NCBI GenBank assembly: GCA_029212925.1
Contig: JARGOB010000022.1
Coordinates: forward strand, 1 to 48,055
Reading direction: 5' to 3'
From: Coxiellaceae bacterium
GTDB lineage: Bacteria; Pseudomonadota; Gammaproteobacteria; Coxiellales; Coxiellaceae
Length of the DNA stretch: 48,055 bases
Below are positions 9,218 to 18,254 of the stretch, one piece after another. Each line of letters opens with the position of its first letter. The first letter of the stretch is position 1. Both the position numbers and the translations under genes were made by a program. The notes under the pieces are model-generated. The model searched no databases, was not told where the DNA came from, and saw only the letters and a program-made list of their open reading frames with translations.

Positions 9218-9245
9218 TAACGAACCCCTCTGCAGTCGTTGGGGT

Positions 9246-9260
9246 ATTATAGTCTATAAT
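9246..9260. promoter_or_regulatory. divergent promoter: back-to-back -10 boxes in a perfect palindrome
   Basis: ATTATAG-T-CTATAAT is a perfect 7-1-7 inverted repeat. Its right arm contains TATAAT on the plus strand (9255-9260) and its left arm contains TATAAT on the minus strand (9251-9246). Both are perfect sigma-70 -10 hexamers, pointing at cheW (start 9288) and at the REC-GGDEF-EAL gene (start 9217) respectively. The -35 positions on both sides match poorly, which suggests activator dependence. RNA polymerase could not occupy both at once. Confidence 0.6.
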
Positions 9261-9287
9261 CATAGCTGTGATTTTAGGAGAGCTGTT

Positions 9288-9734
9288 ATGCAAGTACTCA
9301 CTTTCAGTTCCGCTAAGCAATTGTATTGTTGTGATTTGTCTTACGTGTTAAGAGTGATTAAAATACTGCAGCTTAAGGCGGTGCCGGGGATGCCGAGTTA
9401 TTATAAAGGGTTAATGGATTATTATGGCACTCAAGTGTCTGTGGTAGATTTGATTGAGTATTTAGATGAATCAATTCAGCTAACGTATACGTTAGAAACA
9501 CCAGTTATTTTGTTGCAACATGATACACATTTATTAGGTGTAATTGTTGAAGAGGTATTAGGTGTGTATGATATTGATCAAGCTGACTTACAACCTTTAC
9601 CCGATGTTACCGCTAAGCCGCAATTAAAGGGCACTATTCATATAAGCACTGACTCAGCACTGATGATAAATATTCCTGAGTTGATGAGTTTATCAGTAAT
9701 GAAAGAGGGAGTTACTGGTGGATCAGATACCTGA
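9288..9734 (+). CDS. CheW-like adaptor (WspB-like)
   Basis: A single CheW domain of 148 residues couples chemoreceptors to CheA. Recognisable parts are the opening beta strand (VLTFSSAKQLYCCDLSYVLRV), the VPGMPSYYKGLMDYYG loop typical of CheW, and the central VSVVDLIEYL strand. I chose the ATG at 9288, with AGGAG and a 7-nt spacer; the open frame extends upstream to 9171, but that part reads through the divergent gene's start and the promoter. It is the first gene of the Wsp-like operon and overlaps the following cheR by 17 nt. One of two CheWs here; by position it matches WspB. Confidence 0.85.
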   Translation: MQVLTFSSAKQLYCCDLSYVLRVIKILQLKAVPGMPSYYKGLMDYYGTQVSVVDLIEYLDESIQLTYTLETPVILLQHDTHLLGVIVEEVLGVYDIDQADLQPLPDVTAKPQLKGTIHISTDSALMINIPELMSLSVMKEGVTGGSDT

Positions 9735-11154
9735 AAATAGCCTTGAGCTATTATGTCAATTAATTAGTGACAGGTTTGGAATTATTATACAGCCGCATCA
9801 AAAAGAGTCACTTAAAAGATATGTAAATAAAATATGTAAGAAGAATTCTTTGCCTTCTCTTGATGTTTATCTAGTAAAGCTGAATGACGAATCGATAAAT
9901 AAACCATTACTAGTAGACTTATGTGCCAATATTACAGTAGATGAAAGCTATTTTTTTAGGGATCAGTCACAAATGACATTCTTGAGAGAGCACTTCTTTC
10001 CTGAGTTAATTAATAAGCGTCGCAAACAGGGCCGCCATGAGATACGGATATGGAGTGCTGGTTGTTCATGCGGGCAGGAGTTATATAGTCTACTGATTAT
10101 GATCGATCAGTTGATACCAAATAATGAGCTATGGGATATCTATGCAATTGGCACTGATTTGAATGAGGAGGTATTAACCAAAGCCAGAGCAGGTAAATAT
10201 TCTTATTTATCATATAGAACAACGTCTGAAGAAATTCAAGATGAGTATTTTAAATTGGTGAGTGGTAATATGCGCGAAATAGATGACAAAATACGAAAGC
10301 GTGCAAAATTTTCATATCTAAACCTAAAGAATTTTGACCAGTACATGTCTGTTATAGATTTTGGTAAAGGGTTAGACCTAATTATATGCCGCAACGTATT
10401 TATTTATTTGGATTATGACCTAGTTAACAAAATTACGACTAATTTCGTTAACTATCTTGATAAAGAAGGAGTTATATTATTAGGGCCTTCAGATATTATC
10501 CATAATCAAATCGAGGGAGCTGACCTGTGTCGTGCCAGTGGAGTTATCTATTATCAACCAGCGAATAATAATGCTGATAAGCAAGCTAAAGAGAGGCAAG
10601 CTATTGAGAAAAAGCAAAGTATCTATCCTATAATCAGTGACACATTGTCGAGCGGTGAATCGGAAGTTCCGAAGATAAGCACCTTACGCCAGCATGTCGA
10701 CAGTGGCAGTAGACAAATAGACGAAGCTGACAAGTCAATGGATGTGGTGAAGCTACGAACCATGGCTCTGCAGTGCGCCAATTTAGCCGATTATGAAGAA
10801 GGGTTAGAAATGATTGAAAAGTGTATAGAACAAGATGAGTTTAATGCTGATAGTTACTATATCAAAGGATTGATTTGTTTGGGGCTGAAACAATTCACAG
10901 ATGCAGCGGCTTACTTTAAGAGTGCATTGTTTCTCAATAATAAATTTGCCGAGGCCGCTTATCAGCTTAGTGTATGCATGAAAATACAGGGCGATATGTC
11001 GGCTGGCGACAAAATGATGAAGTCAGCGTTATCAATGGCGCATGATTTAAATCCAAAACAGAAATTAATTGATACACCAGAAGTAACCATGAATGACTTC
11101 TGTCACATACTGCAAGCTGAGTTAGGAAGTAAAAACTTGGGTGAGACAAAATGA
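9718..11154 (+). CDS. CheR-type methyltransferase with C-terminal TPR (WspC-like)
   Basis: This 478-residue protein has a CheR N-terminal helical domain (1-75) and a SAM-dependent methyltransferase domain with WSAGCSCGQELYSL (about 112-125) and IICRNVFIYLD (about 221-231). After a low-complexity linker (about 285-340) it has two to three tetratricopeptide repeats (about 345-445). CheR transfers methyl groups from SAM to receptor glutamates; the CheR-TPR fusion is the architecture of WspC and FrzF-like enzymes of alternative chemosensory systems. The start is GTG at 9718, inside the end of cheW. Its stop overlaps the next cheW start as ATGA, implying translational coupling. Confidence 0.92.
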   Translation: MDQIPENSLELLCQLISDRFGIIIQPHQKESLKRYVNKICKKNSLPSLDVYLVKLNDESINKPLLVDLCANITVDESYFFRDQSQMTFLREHFFPELINKRRKQGRHEIRIWSAGCSCGQELYSLLIMIDQLIPNNELWDIYAIGTDLNEEVLTKARAGKYSYLSYRTTSEEIQDEYFKLVSGNMREIDDKIRKRAKFSYLNLKNFDQYMSVIDFGKGLDLIICRNVFIYLDYDLVNKITTNFVNYLDKEGVILLGPSDIIHNQIEGADLCRASGVIYYQPANNNADKQAKERQAIEKKQSIYPIISDTLSSGESEVPKISTLRQHVDSGSRQIDEADKSMDVVKLRTMALQCANLADYEEGLEMIEKCIEQDEFNADSYYIKGLICLGLKQFTDAAAYFKSALFLNNKFAEAAYQLSVCMKIQGDMSAGDKMMKSALSMAHDLNPKQKLIDTPEVTMNDFCHILQAELGSKNLGETK

Positions 11155-11726
11155 CAGAGCATGCATCGGAACAGTTAAACAAGCATCAGAGGTTCTTGCA
11201 ACAATTTGATTGTAACGATGAATTATCGATATTGGATCAGCGTGCTAAACAGTATATAAAAAAAGAAAGTAATGAAAAAGTACATGAAGAAGAATATATT
11301 CATTTTAAGCTCGGTAAGACCGAGTCATATGCAATTAGTTATCGCTATGTTGAAGAAATTTTAAACCCTAGTGAAATCACCTCTGTTCCATGTACTCCGA
11401 GTCACATCGCTGGAGTAGTTAATAGACGTAGTTCACTGTTGGCTGTATATGATTTAAAGCAGTTATTTTCATTGGATACGCCTGTAGAGAAGCCTGAGAA
11501 TATATGGGTTATCGTCATATCGTGCGATGAAATAGATTACAGCGCGTGTATTTTAGCAGATGAGATATATGGTAATGAAAACTATGTAATTGAAGATTTA
11601 GCTTCGCCGTTACAATCAGCGGGTGTAAAAAACCTCAGTTATGTTAAAGGAATTATTGATGGAAAAATTACTTTGCTTGATGTGCCGGTAATATTATCTG
11701 ACGATAATTTAAAGGTATCAAAATAA
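11151..11726 (+). CDS. CheW-like adaptor with N-terminal extension (WspD-like)
   Basis: A 191-residue CheW with about 40 extra N-terminal residues before the domain. The domain begins at YIHFKLGKTESYAISYRYVEEIL and continues through VPCTPSHIAGVVNRRSSLLAVYDLKQLF, which is the classical CheW signature. The extra N-terminal segment matches the organisation of WspD, the second CheW of Wsp clusters, which also follows wspC directly. ATGA overlap with cheR gives the start. Two CheWs in one operon are usual for Wsp-type arrays. Confidence 0.9.
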   Translation: MTEHASEQLNKHQRFLQQFDCNDELSILDQRAKQYIKKESNEKVHEEEYIHFKLGKTESYAISYRYVEEILNPSEITSVPCTPSHIAGVVNRRSSLLAVYDLKQLFSLDTPVEKPENIWVIVISCDEIDYSACILADEIYGNENYVIEDLASPLQSAGVKNLSYVKGIIDGKITLLDVPVILSDDNLKVSK

Positions 11727-11751
11727 AGTATTTTAAAGAGGAGTAGGTGTC

Positions 11752-13926
11752 ATGAGAAAGAATATGTGGTCACTGACGACTAAACTGTTTATTGGTATCA
11801 GTGCAATACTATTGGCATTTACTGTGACAGTTGTGCTGTCAACCATAGATTGGTCCATGCAGTCAACAGCCTCGTATAGCGCTATGTTGGTTGTTGAATG
11901 GGGATTGTTGGTTTTAGCTTGGGTGTTTGGGATTGGTGTAGCATATAAAATGTCTAAACGTGTGAGAACCGCAGTTTCAAAACTGCGGCATAATGTTGAA
12001 GAATTGCAATCAGGAAAAAGGGATTTAGAGTTGTCACTTGATGGTGATGACGAAATGGGACAATTGCTGTATGAGATGAATAGTTTGCAAGAAACATTCC
12101 TTAAAGAAGAGGCGATGTCTCGTGGCATAATTGATGCAGCAGTGGATGGATTTATCACAATTAATGTCGATAGGATTATTCTGTCGTTTAATGCTTCTGC
12201 AGAAAAAATGTTTGGTTATAAGGCGGAGGAGGTAATAGGCAAGAATGTTAAAATGATAATGCCAGATAAGTATGCGACTCATCATGAGCAGTATGTTCAA
12301 AATTATTTAGATACTGGTATTAAAAAGGTGATTGGTATTGGACGTGAAGTTGAAGGCTTACGTAAAGATGGCAGTACATTCCCTCTTTTGTTATCCATCG
12401 GTGAAGTAAAAATAGGTGAAGCAAGATATTTTGCGGGTATTGCGCGTGATATTACTGCTGATGTTGAGGTGAGAAAGCAGGTAGAAGCAGAGAAAGAACG
12501 GACGGCAGGAATTATTGATACAGCTGTTGATGCGATTATTACGATTAACGAAGAGCGTATTGTACAGTCATTTAATAAGGGTGCTGAACATATGTTTGGT
12601 TACAATCCTGACGAAGTGATAGGAAAAAACATCAAAATGCTTATGCCAGAAAAATTTGCGAAGCCACATGATGGATATGTTCAAAACTATATTAATACCG
12701 GTGTCAAAAAGGTGATTGGTATAGGCCGTGAAGTTGAAGGTTTGCGTAAAGATGGTTCAACATTCCCGTTGTATTTGTCGATCGGTGAAATGAAAATTGC
12801 GGGTGTACGATACTTTACTGGGATCGCGCGAGATGTAACTGAAGATTTCAAAATGCGCGAAAAAATAAAATCAGCACAAGAACAAGCTGACCAATTATTA
12901 GAGATTACTCAGGCGAGAATCGCAGAATACCGCAGTTTAGTTGGCCAAATTGCCAGCGGAGATTTAACTGAGCGAGTAAATTTAAATGATACTAATGATG
13001 ATGATTTAACACAGCTGGGAATTCATCTTAATTCTATGACTGATGGGCTTGCTGATATCGCAAGTAAAATAACGGGGGTCTCTGTTGAATTAGGCAGTAG
13101 TTTGGACGAGGTTCAAAATACTGCAATAGCGCAAGCATCGAGTGCTTCTCAGCAAGCTTCATCGGTGAATGAGACAACATCCATAATTGAAGAAATTCGA
13201 GCCACTTCGAAACAAACGCTTGAAAAAGCAGTATCTTTGGGTGATTCAGCTGAGAAAACTAAAGCTGAAGGTCAGCGAGGACTGGATGCCATCGAGCATG
13301 CAGTTACCGGTATGCGTACTATCCGTAAGAAAGTTGAAGCGATTGCTGAATCTATTCTTGCACTTTCAGAGCAAACTCAACAGATTGGCGAAACCACAGA
13401 AGCTGTAGGTGGACTAGCTCAACAATCTAAATTGTTGGCCTTAAATGCATCAATCGAAGCTGCTAAAGCTGGTGATGCAGGTAAAGGTTTTGCTGTTGTC
13501 GCGTCAGAGGTTAAGGCGTTAGCTGAACAGTCACAGCAAGCAACAGAGCAAGTGCAAAAAATATTACAAGAAATTCAAATTGCAACTGATAAAGCGGTGA
13601 TGGCTACTGAAGAAGGAAATAAAGAAGTGGACGCAGGTATCCATGCTGTTGAGGAAACTGGTGAAGTTGTTCATTCATTGAGTGATGTTATCCAAGAGTC
13701 TCTTATTTCATCTCAACAAATTGTTGCAGCAGTTAGGCAGGAGGCAACAGGGATTGATCAAATTGCTGAGGCAATGTCTGAAATTAACAAAGTTACAAGT
13801 CAGTTCGTTTCCGCTTCAGAGCAATCCAAACAAACTGCAGAAAATCTCGGTGTGGTTGTTGATCAATTACGTTCAGCAGCCAGTATTTATAAGTTAGCAG
13901 CTTCTGAAGGGCAGGTAGGTAAGTAA
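11752..13926 (+). CDS. methyl-accepting chemotaxis protein with two FixL-like (heme-type) PAS domains
   Basis: This 724-residue receptor has two membrane helices (about 9-31 and 45-65) joined by only about 14 residues, so sensing must be cytoplasmic or in the membrane. A HAMP-like segment follows (about 66-118). Two adjacent PAS domains (about 121-235 and 247-362) are closely similar to each other. In both, the FixL proximal heme ligand (H178, H306) and the FG-loop Arg (R198, R326) sit exactly 20 residues apart, as H200 and R220 do in Bradyrhizobium FixL. A second HAMP-like stretch (about 390-440) leads into the signalling hairpin with [14 protein letters not shown] and [18 protein letters not shown] (about 561-594). 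GAGGAG precedes the ATG. It takes the place of WspA. Heme and O2 binding are inferred from the motif. Confidence 0.93.
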   Translation: MRKNMWSLTTKLFIGISAILLAFTVTVVLSTIDWSMQSTASYSAMLVVEWGLLVLAWVFGIGVAYKMSKRVRTAVSKLRHNVEELQSGKRDLELSLDGDDEMGQLLYEMNSLQETFLKEEAMSRGIIDAAVDGFITINVDRIILSFNASAEKMFGYKAEEVIGKNVKMIMPDKYATHHEQYVQNYLDTGIKKVIGIGREVEGLRKDGSTFPLLLSIGEVKIGEARYFAGIARDITADVEVRKQVEAEKERTAGIIDTAVDAIITINEERIVQSFNKGAEHMFGYNPDEVIGKNIKMLMPEKFAKPHDGYVQNYINTGVKKVIGIGREVEGLRKDGSTFPLYLSIGEMKIAGVRYFTGIARDVTEDFKMREKIKSAQEQADQLLEITQARIAEYRSLVGQIASGDLTERVNLNDTNDDDLTQLGIHLNSMTDGLADIASKITGVSVELGSSLDEVQNTAIAQASSASQQASSVNETTSIIEEIRATSKQTLEKAVSLGDSAEKTKAEGQRGLDAIEHAVTGMRTIRKKVEAIAESILALSEQTQQIGETTEAVGGLAQQSKLLALNASIEAAKAGDAGKGFAVVASEVKALAEQSQQATEQVQKILQEIQIATDKAVMATEEGNKEVDAGIHAVEETGEVVHSLSDVIQESLISSQQIVAAVRQEATGIDQIAEAMSEINKVTSQFVSASEQSKQTAENLGVVVDQLRSAASIYKLAASEGQVGK

Positions 13927-13947
13927 CATAAAATAAGTGAGAGTGTG

Positions 13948-16197
13948 ATGGATTTTGATCCTGATGTTTATAAGGAATTAATGAAAACCTTTAAGGGTGA
14001 ATTTGATGAGCAAGTCGAAGAGCTCACTGAATCACTATTGAAGTTGGAGAAAAATACAAATATCGATGTAACTGATGAGTTAATTAACAAAATATTCAGG
14101 ATTGCACATACAATTAAAGGCTCATCAAGAGGTGTGGAGATAAATTCTATAGGTGATGTTGCTCATCACATGGAAGATATTTTTTCTTCTATTCGTCAAG
14201 GTGATAAAAAAGTAGATTCTGACATTATTGATGTTTTTTTTGAGGCGATCGATATTATGCAATCGTTGTTGAATGCGCATCTTGATAATAAAAAACCGGC
14301 CGTAGATCACCAAGAAATTGTAGTTAAATTGGGAATGATTCTTAAAGAAGATGGCAATACTGATAGCGCAAAAAAAAATGACATGCCAAGTGCTGAGCAA
14401 TCTAGTAAAAGTAATGGAAAAGACGAATCCAATTCAAAGGATGCAGTAGCTGATTCTGATATAACCAATGATGTAATTCGCGTAGATGTAAATAAAATTG
14501 ATCAAGTGACTGTGTTATCAGATGAGCTGCAAGGTGTGAAGCTAGAATTGGATGATTATTATGATGAGATGGTTTCGCTTAAATCTAAATTATCAGTTAT
14601 TACCGGTATGTGGTGTGCCGCGTCAAATTTAAGTAAGCGTACGCTTGATATGCAAAACTCAGATGAATTGACGGAATTATTTACGAATGGCATGGATGAA
14701 GTGTTATCTGCATCAATGCAGCTCACCAAAATGAATGGTAATGTAAATAATACAGCGCGTGGACTCGGCTTAGTATCAGCTGCATTACAAGATAAAGTAC
14801 GAACGCTGAGGTTGGTGCCTGTTGCTACAGTTTTGACGCCCATGTTGCGCTCAGCACGTGACATGTCACGGGACCTTAACAAGCCAGTTGATGTTACCTT
14901 ACAGGGTGAAGATATTCGTATTGATAGATCTGTTTTAGCTCAAGCAAAGGACCCATTAATGCATTTATTGCGTAATGCTATTGATCATGGCATTGACGGT
15001 GCGGAGATGAGAAAAGCATTGGGTAAACCGGAAGTTGGGCATATTGAAATTATTGTTTCAAATGAAAGTGATCGTATTGTAATTGAGGTTATTGACGATG
15101 GGCAAGGCATTGATGTCAATCAAGTGAAAACAATTGCAATGAATAGGAAAATAATAACGGACGAAGAGATATCAGCGTATAGTGATGAAGATATTCTTTC
15201 GTTGATATTTCGACCTGGCTTTTCAACTAAAGAAATTATCACAAATCTTTCTGGTCGTGGTGTTGGGCTAGATGTGGTTATGGAAAATATTCAAACCTTA
15301 AAGGGTACGGTAACTATTAAAACAGAGGTGAATAAGGGAACAACATTTACGCTTACGTTGCCATTAACCTTGGTTTCAGATCGAGGAGTTATCGTTCAAG
15401 TAAATGACCAAGATTTTGCTATTCCAACAACATCTATTGGTCGTATATTATCAGTGGGCGAACAAGACGTGATTGAGGTTGAGGCAGGACTTGCAATTAT
15501 GTATGAAAACAAACCTATTCCATTACGTAAATTATCTGATACTTTAGAAATTGAAAGTATGATTGAAAATAGAAAATACTTTCCCGTTGTTGTTTTACAA
15601 AAAGGTTGGCAGGTGGTGGCTTTAGTTGTAGATATGATCCATGGTGAGCGTGAAATTGTCATTAAACATTTGTCTAACCCATTAGTTTCAGTTCGTAATG
15701 TTTCTGGTGCTACGCTTACAGGTCGAGGTGAGGTTATTATAGTGCTTAATCCAATGGATCTGGTTGATTCGGCTTTAGCGCTTAGCCATACCAAATTAAT
15801 AGATAAAGAACTAGAGGATACAGAGGTTTTACAAGTAGCACGTATATTGGTTGTTGATGATTCAATCACAACCCGCACTCTAGAAACAAATATTTTGAAT
15901 ATTCAAGGCTATGAAGTAGATGCATCAATCGATGGTGAGGATGCTTGGCAAAATATCAATCAACACGAATATGATTTAGTTATTACAGATGTGGAAATGC
16001 CACACATGGATGGCTTTGAGCTAACCTCGTTAATTAAGAATGATGAGCGCTATAAAAATATTCCAGTTATTATTGTGACTTCACTAGAAAGTGATTCGGA
16101 TAAACGTAAAGGTATTGAGGTTGGTGCGGATGCCTATATTGTTAAGAATACTTTTGAAACCAAAGCGCTTATTAAAACGGTGGAGCAATTGATATGA
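13948..16197 (+). CDS. CheA-type hybrid histidine kinase with C-terminal receiver (WspE-like)
   Basis: This protein of about 749 residues contains an HPt domain with AHTIKGSS (phospho-His near 54), an acidic/Ser-rich linker (about 135-175), a dimerisation P3 region, and an HSP90-type ATPase. The ATPase has an N-box HLLRNAIDHG near 339-348, DDGQGID near 384 and GRGVGLDVV near 437. A P5 CheW-like domain and a C-terminal receiver (VVDDS, phospho-Asp near 681) complete it. No P2 domain is visible, so phosphotransfer must go directly from HPt. HPt-kinase-CheW-REC is the WspE layout. I prefer the ATG at 13948 over the GTG at 13945; both follow a weak GAGAG. The stop overlaps cheB as ATGA. Confidence 0.94.
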   Translation: MDFDPDVYKELMKTFKGEFDEQVEELTESLLKLEKNTNIDVTDELINKIFRIAHTIKGSSRGVEINSIGDVAHHMEDIFSSIRQGDKKVDSDIIDVFFEAIDIMQSLLNAHLDNKKPAVDHQEIVVKLGMILKEDGNTDSAKKNDMPSAEQSSKSNGKDESNSKDAVADSDITNDVIRVDVNKIDQVTVLSDELQGVKLELDDYYDEMVSLKSKLSVITGMWCAASNLSKRTLDMQNSDELTELFTNGMDEVLSASMQLTKMNGNVNNTARGLGLVSAALQDKVRTLRLVPVATVLTPMLRSARDMSRDLNKPVDVTLQGEDIRIDRSVLAQAKDPLMHLLRNAIDHGIDGAEMRKALGKPEVGHIEIIVSNESDRIVIEVIDDGQGIDVNQVKTIAMNRKIITDEEISAYSDEDILSLIFRPGFSTKEIITNLSGRGVGLDVVMENIQTLKGTVTIKTEVNKGTTFTLTLPLTLVSDRGVIVQVNDQDFAIPTTSIGRILSVGEQDVIEVEAGLAIMYENKPIPLRKLSDTLEIESMIENRKYFPVVVLQKGWQVVALVVDMIHGEREIVIKHLSNPLVSVRNVSGATLTGRGEVIIVLNPMDLVDSALALSHTKLIDKELEDTEVLQVARILVVDDSITTRTLETNILNIQGYEVDASIDGEDAWQNINQHEYDLVITDVEMPHMDGFELTSLIKNDERYKNIPVIIVTSLESDSDKRKGIEVGADAYIVKNTFETKALIKTVEQLI

Positions 16198-17288
16198 TAA
16201 GAGTGCTGATCGCAGATGATTCAAAAGTTGTTCGAATGCTACTGCGCGCTTTAATTGAGAATGAAGAAGACTTTGAAATTGTTGGTGAAGCGGAGAATGG
16301 TCTACGGGCTGTAGAGCTTACTAAGCGACTTAGGCCAAATGTTATAACTATGGATATCCGTATGCCTGTTATGGACGGATTCGAGGCTACTGAAATTATA
16401 ATGACTGAGTGTCCTACCCCGATTTTGGTTGTTAGCGCTAGTGTCAATGATGAAGATCTTAAGATTGCATTTAATGCTTTGCAAGCGGGTGCGTTGGGTG
16501 TTATTGAAAAACCACCAGGGCTGCATGGCGATGACTATGATACGGTAAAGCAGGACTTGATTACTTGTTTGCGTGCTTATCATGATATTAAAGTTGTAAC
16601 TAGACGCAAACTAATTGTAACAAAAGATAAAACGTCTGAGAGATCTGAAAATGATGGTCTAGAAAATCTAGCTACTGGTAGAGTTATAAATGAGGTTGTG
16701 GCAATTGGCTCATCTACGGGTGGCCCGGCATTATTAGGCGATATTTTGCATGAGTTACCGGTGAATTTGCCAAGTCCGGTGTTGATTGTGCAGCATATTT
16801 CAGAAGGGTTTACTCATGGTTTGGCGACTTGGTTAAATGACGTTAGTCAGTTAATTGTTAAAGTGGCTGAGCAAAATGAGGTATTACGCCCAGGCGTTGT
16901 ATATATTGCTCCCTATGGTAAGCATACAAACGTAGTGCGCAGAGACGGTATATTGTATGTTTCATTGGTTACGCCAGCCGAGAAATCAGGCTTCTGTCCA
17001 TCAGTTGATGCGCTGTTTAAATCGGTTGCTGATGTTTGTCCTGGGCATGCACTAGGGATTATATTAACTGGTATGGGTAGAGATGGTGCGGCAGGCTTGC
17101 TTGAAATGCGTAATGCATGCTGCATGACGATCGCTCAAGATGAAGAAACATGCATAGTTTATGGCATGCCTAAAGAAGCAATGGCGTTAGATGCTGCTTG
17201 TTTGCAATTACCTGATTATCAAATTGCGCAGGCTATTCGAGACAATTTAACTAATGTTCAAGATTCTCGCAAAAGGGGAAGAGTATGA
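16194..17288 (+). CDS. cheB: CheB-type protein-glutamate methylesterase (WspF-like)
   Basis: This 364-residue protein has a receiver domain (D54, K106) and a C-terminal methylesterase domain with the catalytic triad visible: Ser in GSSTGGP (173/174), H201 in QHI, and D297 in GMGRDGA. It removes methyl groups from the receptor and opposes the CheR encoded in the same operon, so this MCP should adapt. Overlaps with cheA upstream and cheY downstream are both ATGA, indicating coupled translation. In Wsp clusters the corresponding protein is WspF, whose loss raises c-di-GMP. Confidence 0.95.
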   Translation: MIRVLIADDSKVVRMLLRALIENEEDFEIVGEAENGLRAVELTKRLRPNVITMDIRMPVMDGFEATEIIMTECPTPILVVSASVNDEDLKIAFNALQAGALGVIEKPPGLHGDDYDTVKQDLITCLRAYHDIKVVTRRKLIVTKDKTSERSENDGLENLATGRVINEVVAIGSSTGGPALLGDILHELPVNLPSPVLIVQHISEGFTHGLATWLNDVSQLIVKVAEQNEVLRPGVVYIAPYGKHTNVVRRDGILYVSLVTPAEKSGFCPSVDALFKSVADVCPGHALGIILTGMGRDGAAGLLEMRNACCMTIAQDEETCIVYGMPKEAMALDAACLQLPDYQIAQAIRDNLTNVQDSRKRGRV

Positions 17289-17653
17289 AAAAAATATTGG
17301 TCGTAGACGATAGTGCTACATCAAGAGCGATATTACGTGCATGCATGCCAAAAGACGGTGAATATGAACTATATGATGCAAATGATGAGACGACTGCACT
17401 AAAACAAGTTGAGCAGGTTTCCCCACAAATTTGTGTGATGGATTATAATATGCCGGGTAAGACTGGTACTGAAATTGCAGAGTCAATTTTAAGTACTGGT
17501 TTTGCTACTAAATTTGTATTGATGACGGCCAATATGCAACAAGGTGTTGTGGATCGTGCAAAGTCTATTGGTTTTGTTGCGTTTGTTGAAAAGCCAGTAA
17601 CTCCCGAGAAAATTTCTCAAGTATTAGAGGGGTTAGACCATGATAATGAATGA
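17285..17653 (+). CDS. single-domain response regulator (CheY-like)
   Basis: A stand-alone receiver of 122 residues: DD at 8-9, phospho-acceptor D53 in MDYNMPGKTG, Thr near 80 (LMTAN) and K104 (VEKP). With no output domain it acts by protein-protein contact or as a phosphate sink. Canonical Wsp clusters lack a separate CheY. The coupled CheC genes downstream suggest that its phosphorylated form, or that of the other receivers, is dephosphorylated by them. It overlaps the following cheC by 14 nt. Confidence 0.9.
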   Translation: MKKILVVDDSATSRAILRACMPKDGEYELYDANDETTALKQVEQVSPQICVMDYNMPGKTGTEIAESILSTGFATKFVLMTANMQQGVVDRAKSIGFVAFVEKPVTPEKISQVLEGLDHDNE

Positions 17654-18254
17654 TCAATTGCGTGATAGCCTAACTGAGGTGTGTAACGTTGGCACTAGTC
17701 GCGCCGCCTCGCAATTGTCAATACTGTTGAAAGATAACATATTAGTTGAAGTGCCAACTGTGACACTTTCAACCTTGGAAAATTTGCCAAAAATATTAGG
17801 AAAAGATGAGAGTCAGGTGTTTGTGGCGGTTAGCCAAAACATGACGGGTTGTTTTAAGGGGGAGGCAATATTATTATTTACCAATGCGGATTGTAAGGTG
17901 TTAGTTGAATCTGTCTTACAAGGCTTTGGTGGAATGGATACGCCACAAGCAGATATTTATAAGCAAGAATCCATGATTGAAATTGGAAACATTATTGTGT
18001 CGGCTAGTATTAGCTCGTTAGCTGACATGTTGAAATCGGAAGTTTTATTAACCGTTCCCACTTATCATGAATATTCACTTCGAGAGTTATTGTCTAAAAA
18101 TGAAAAAAAGGATTTACCTATAGTCGCCATTATCACCCAATTAAATGCTGATCATGAGCGGGTATCTGGTATGTTATTGTACCTTTTTGAAAGTGAGTCT
18201 ATTGATGTTCTATTGGAAATGGTTGCTGAATTAGGTAGGGGTAATGCCTCATGA
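17640..18254 (+). CDS. CheC-family CheY-P phosphatase, copy 1
   Basis: This 204-residue protein has two copies of the CheC/CheX/FliY active-site pattern. The first is D-x3-E-x2-N followed by exactly 22 residues and Pro (DSLTEVCN ... VP). The second has E-x2-N (IEIGN) with the same 22-residue spacing to Pro, although the residue four before E is Glu instead of Asp/Ser. The E/N pair is catalytic in this family, so dephosphorylation of a receiver is expected. AGAGGGG precedes the ATG at 17640. CheC is usual in Firmicutes and Archaea and less common in gammaproteobacteria. It could alternatively act as a scaffold binding CheY-P. Confidence 0.88.
   Translation: MIMNDQLRDSLTEVCNVGTSRAASQLSILLKDNILVEVPTVTLSTLENLPKILGKDESQVFVAVSQNMTGCFKGEAILLFTNADCKVLVESVLQGFGGMDTPQADIYKQESMIEIGNIIVSASISSLADMLKSEVLLTVPTYHEYSLRELLSKNEKKDLPIVAIITQLNADHERVSGMLLYLFESESIDVLLEMVAELGRGNAS

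Noticed and set aside
9171..9287. N-terminal extension of the first cheW to 9171
   Set aside because: The extra residues run through the divergent gene's start and the promoter palindrome; the ATG at 9288 has AGGAG and begins the CheW fold.
15396..15878. 160-codon minus-strand frame inside cheA
   Set aside because: Ser/Thr-rich antisense shadow of a conserved coding region.
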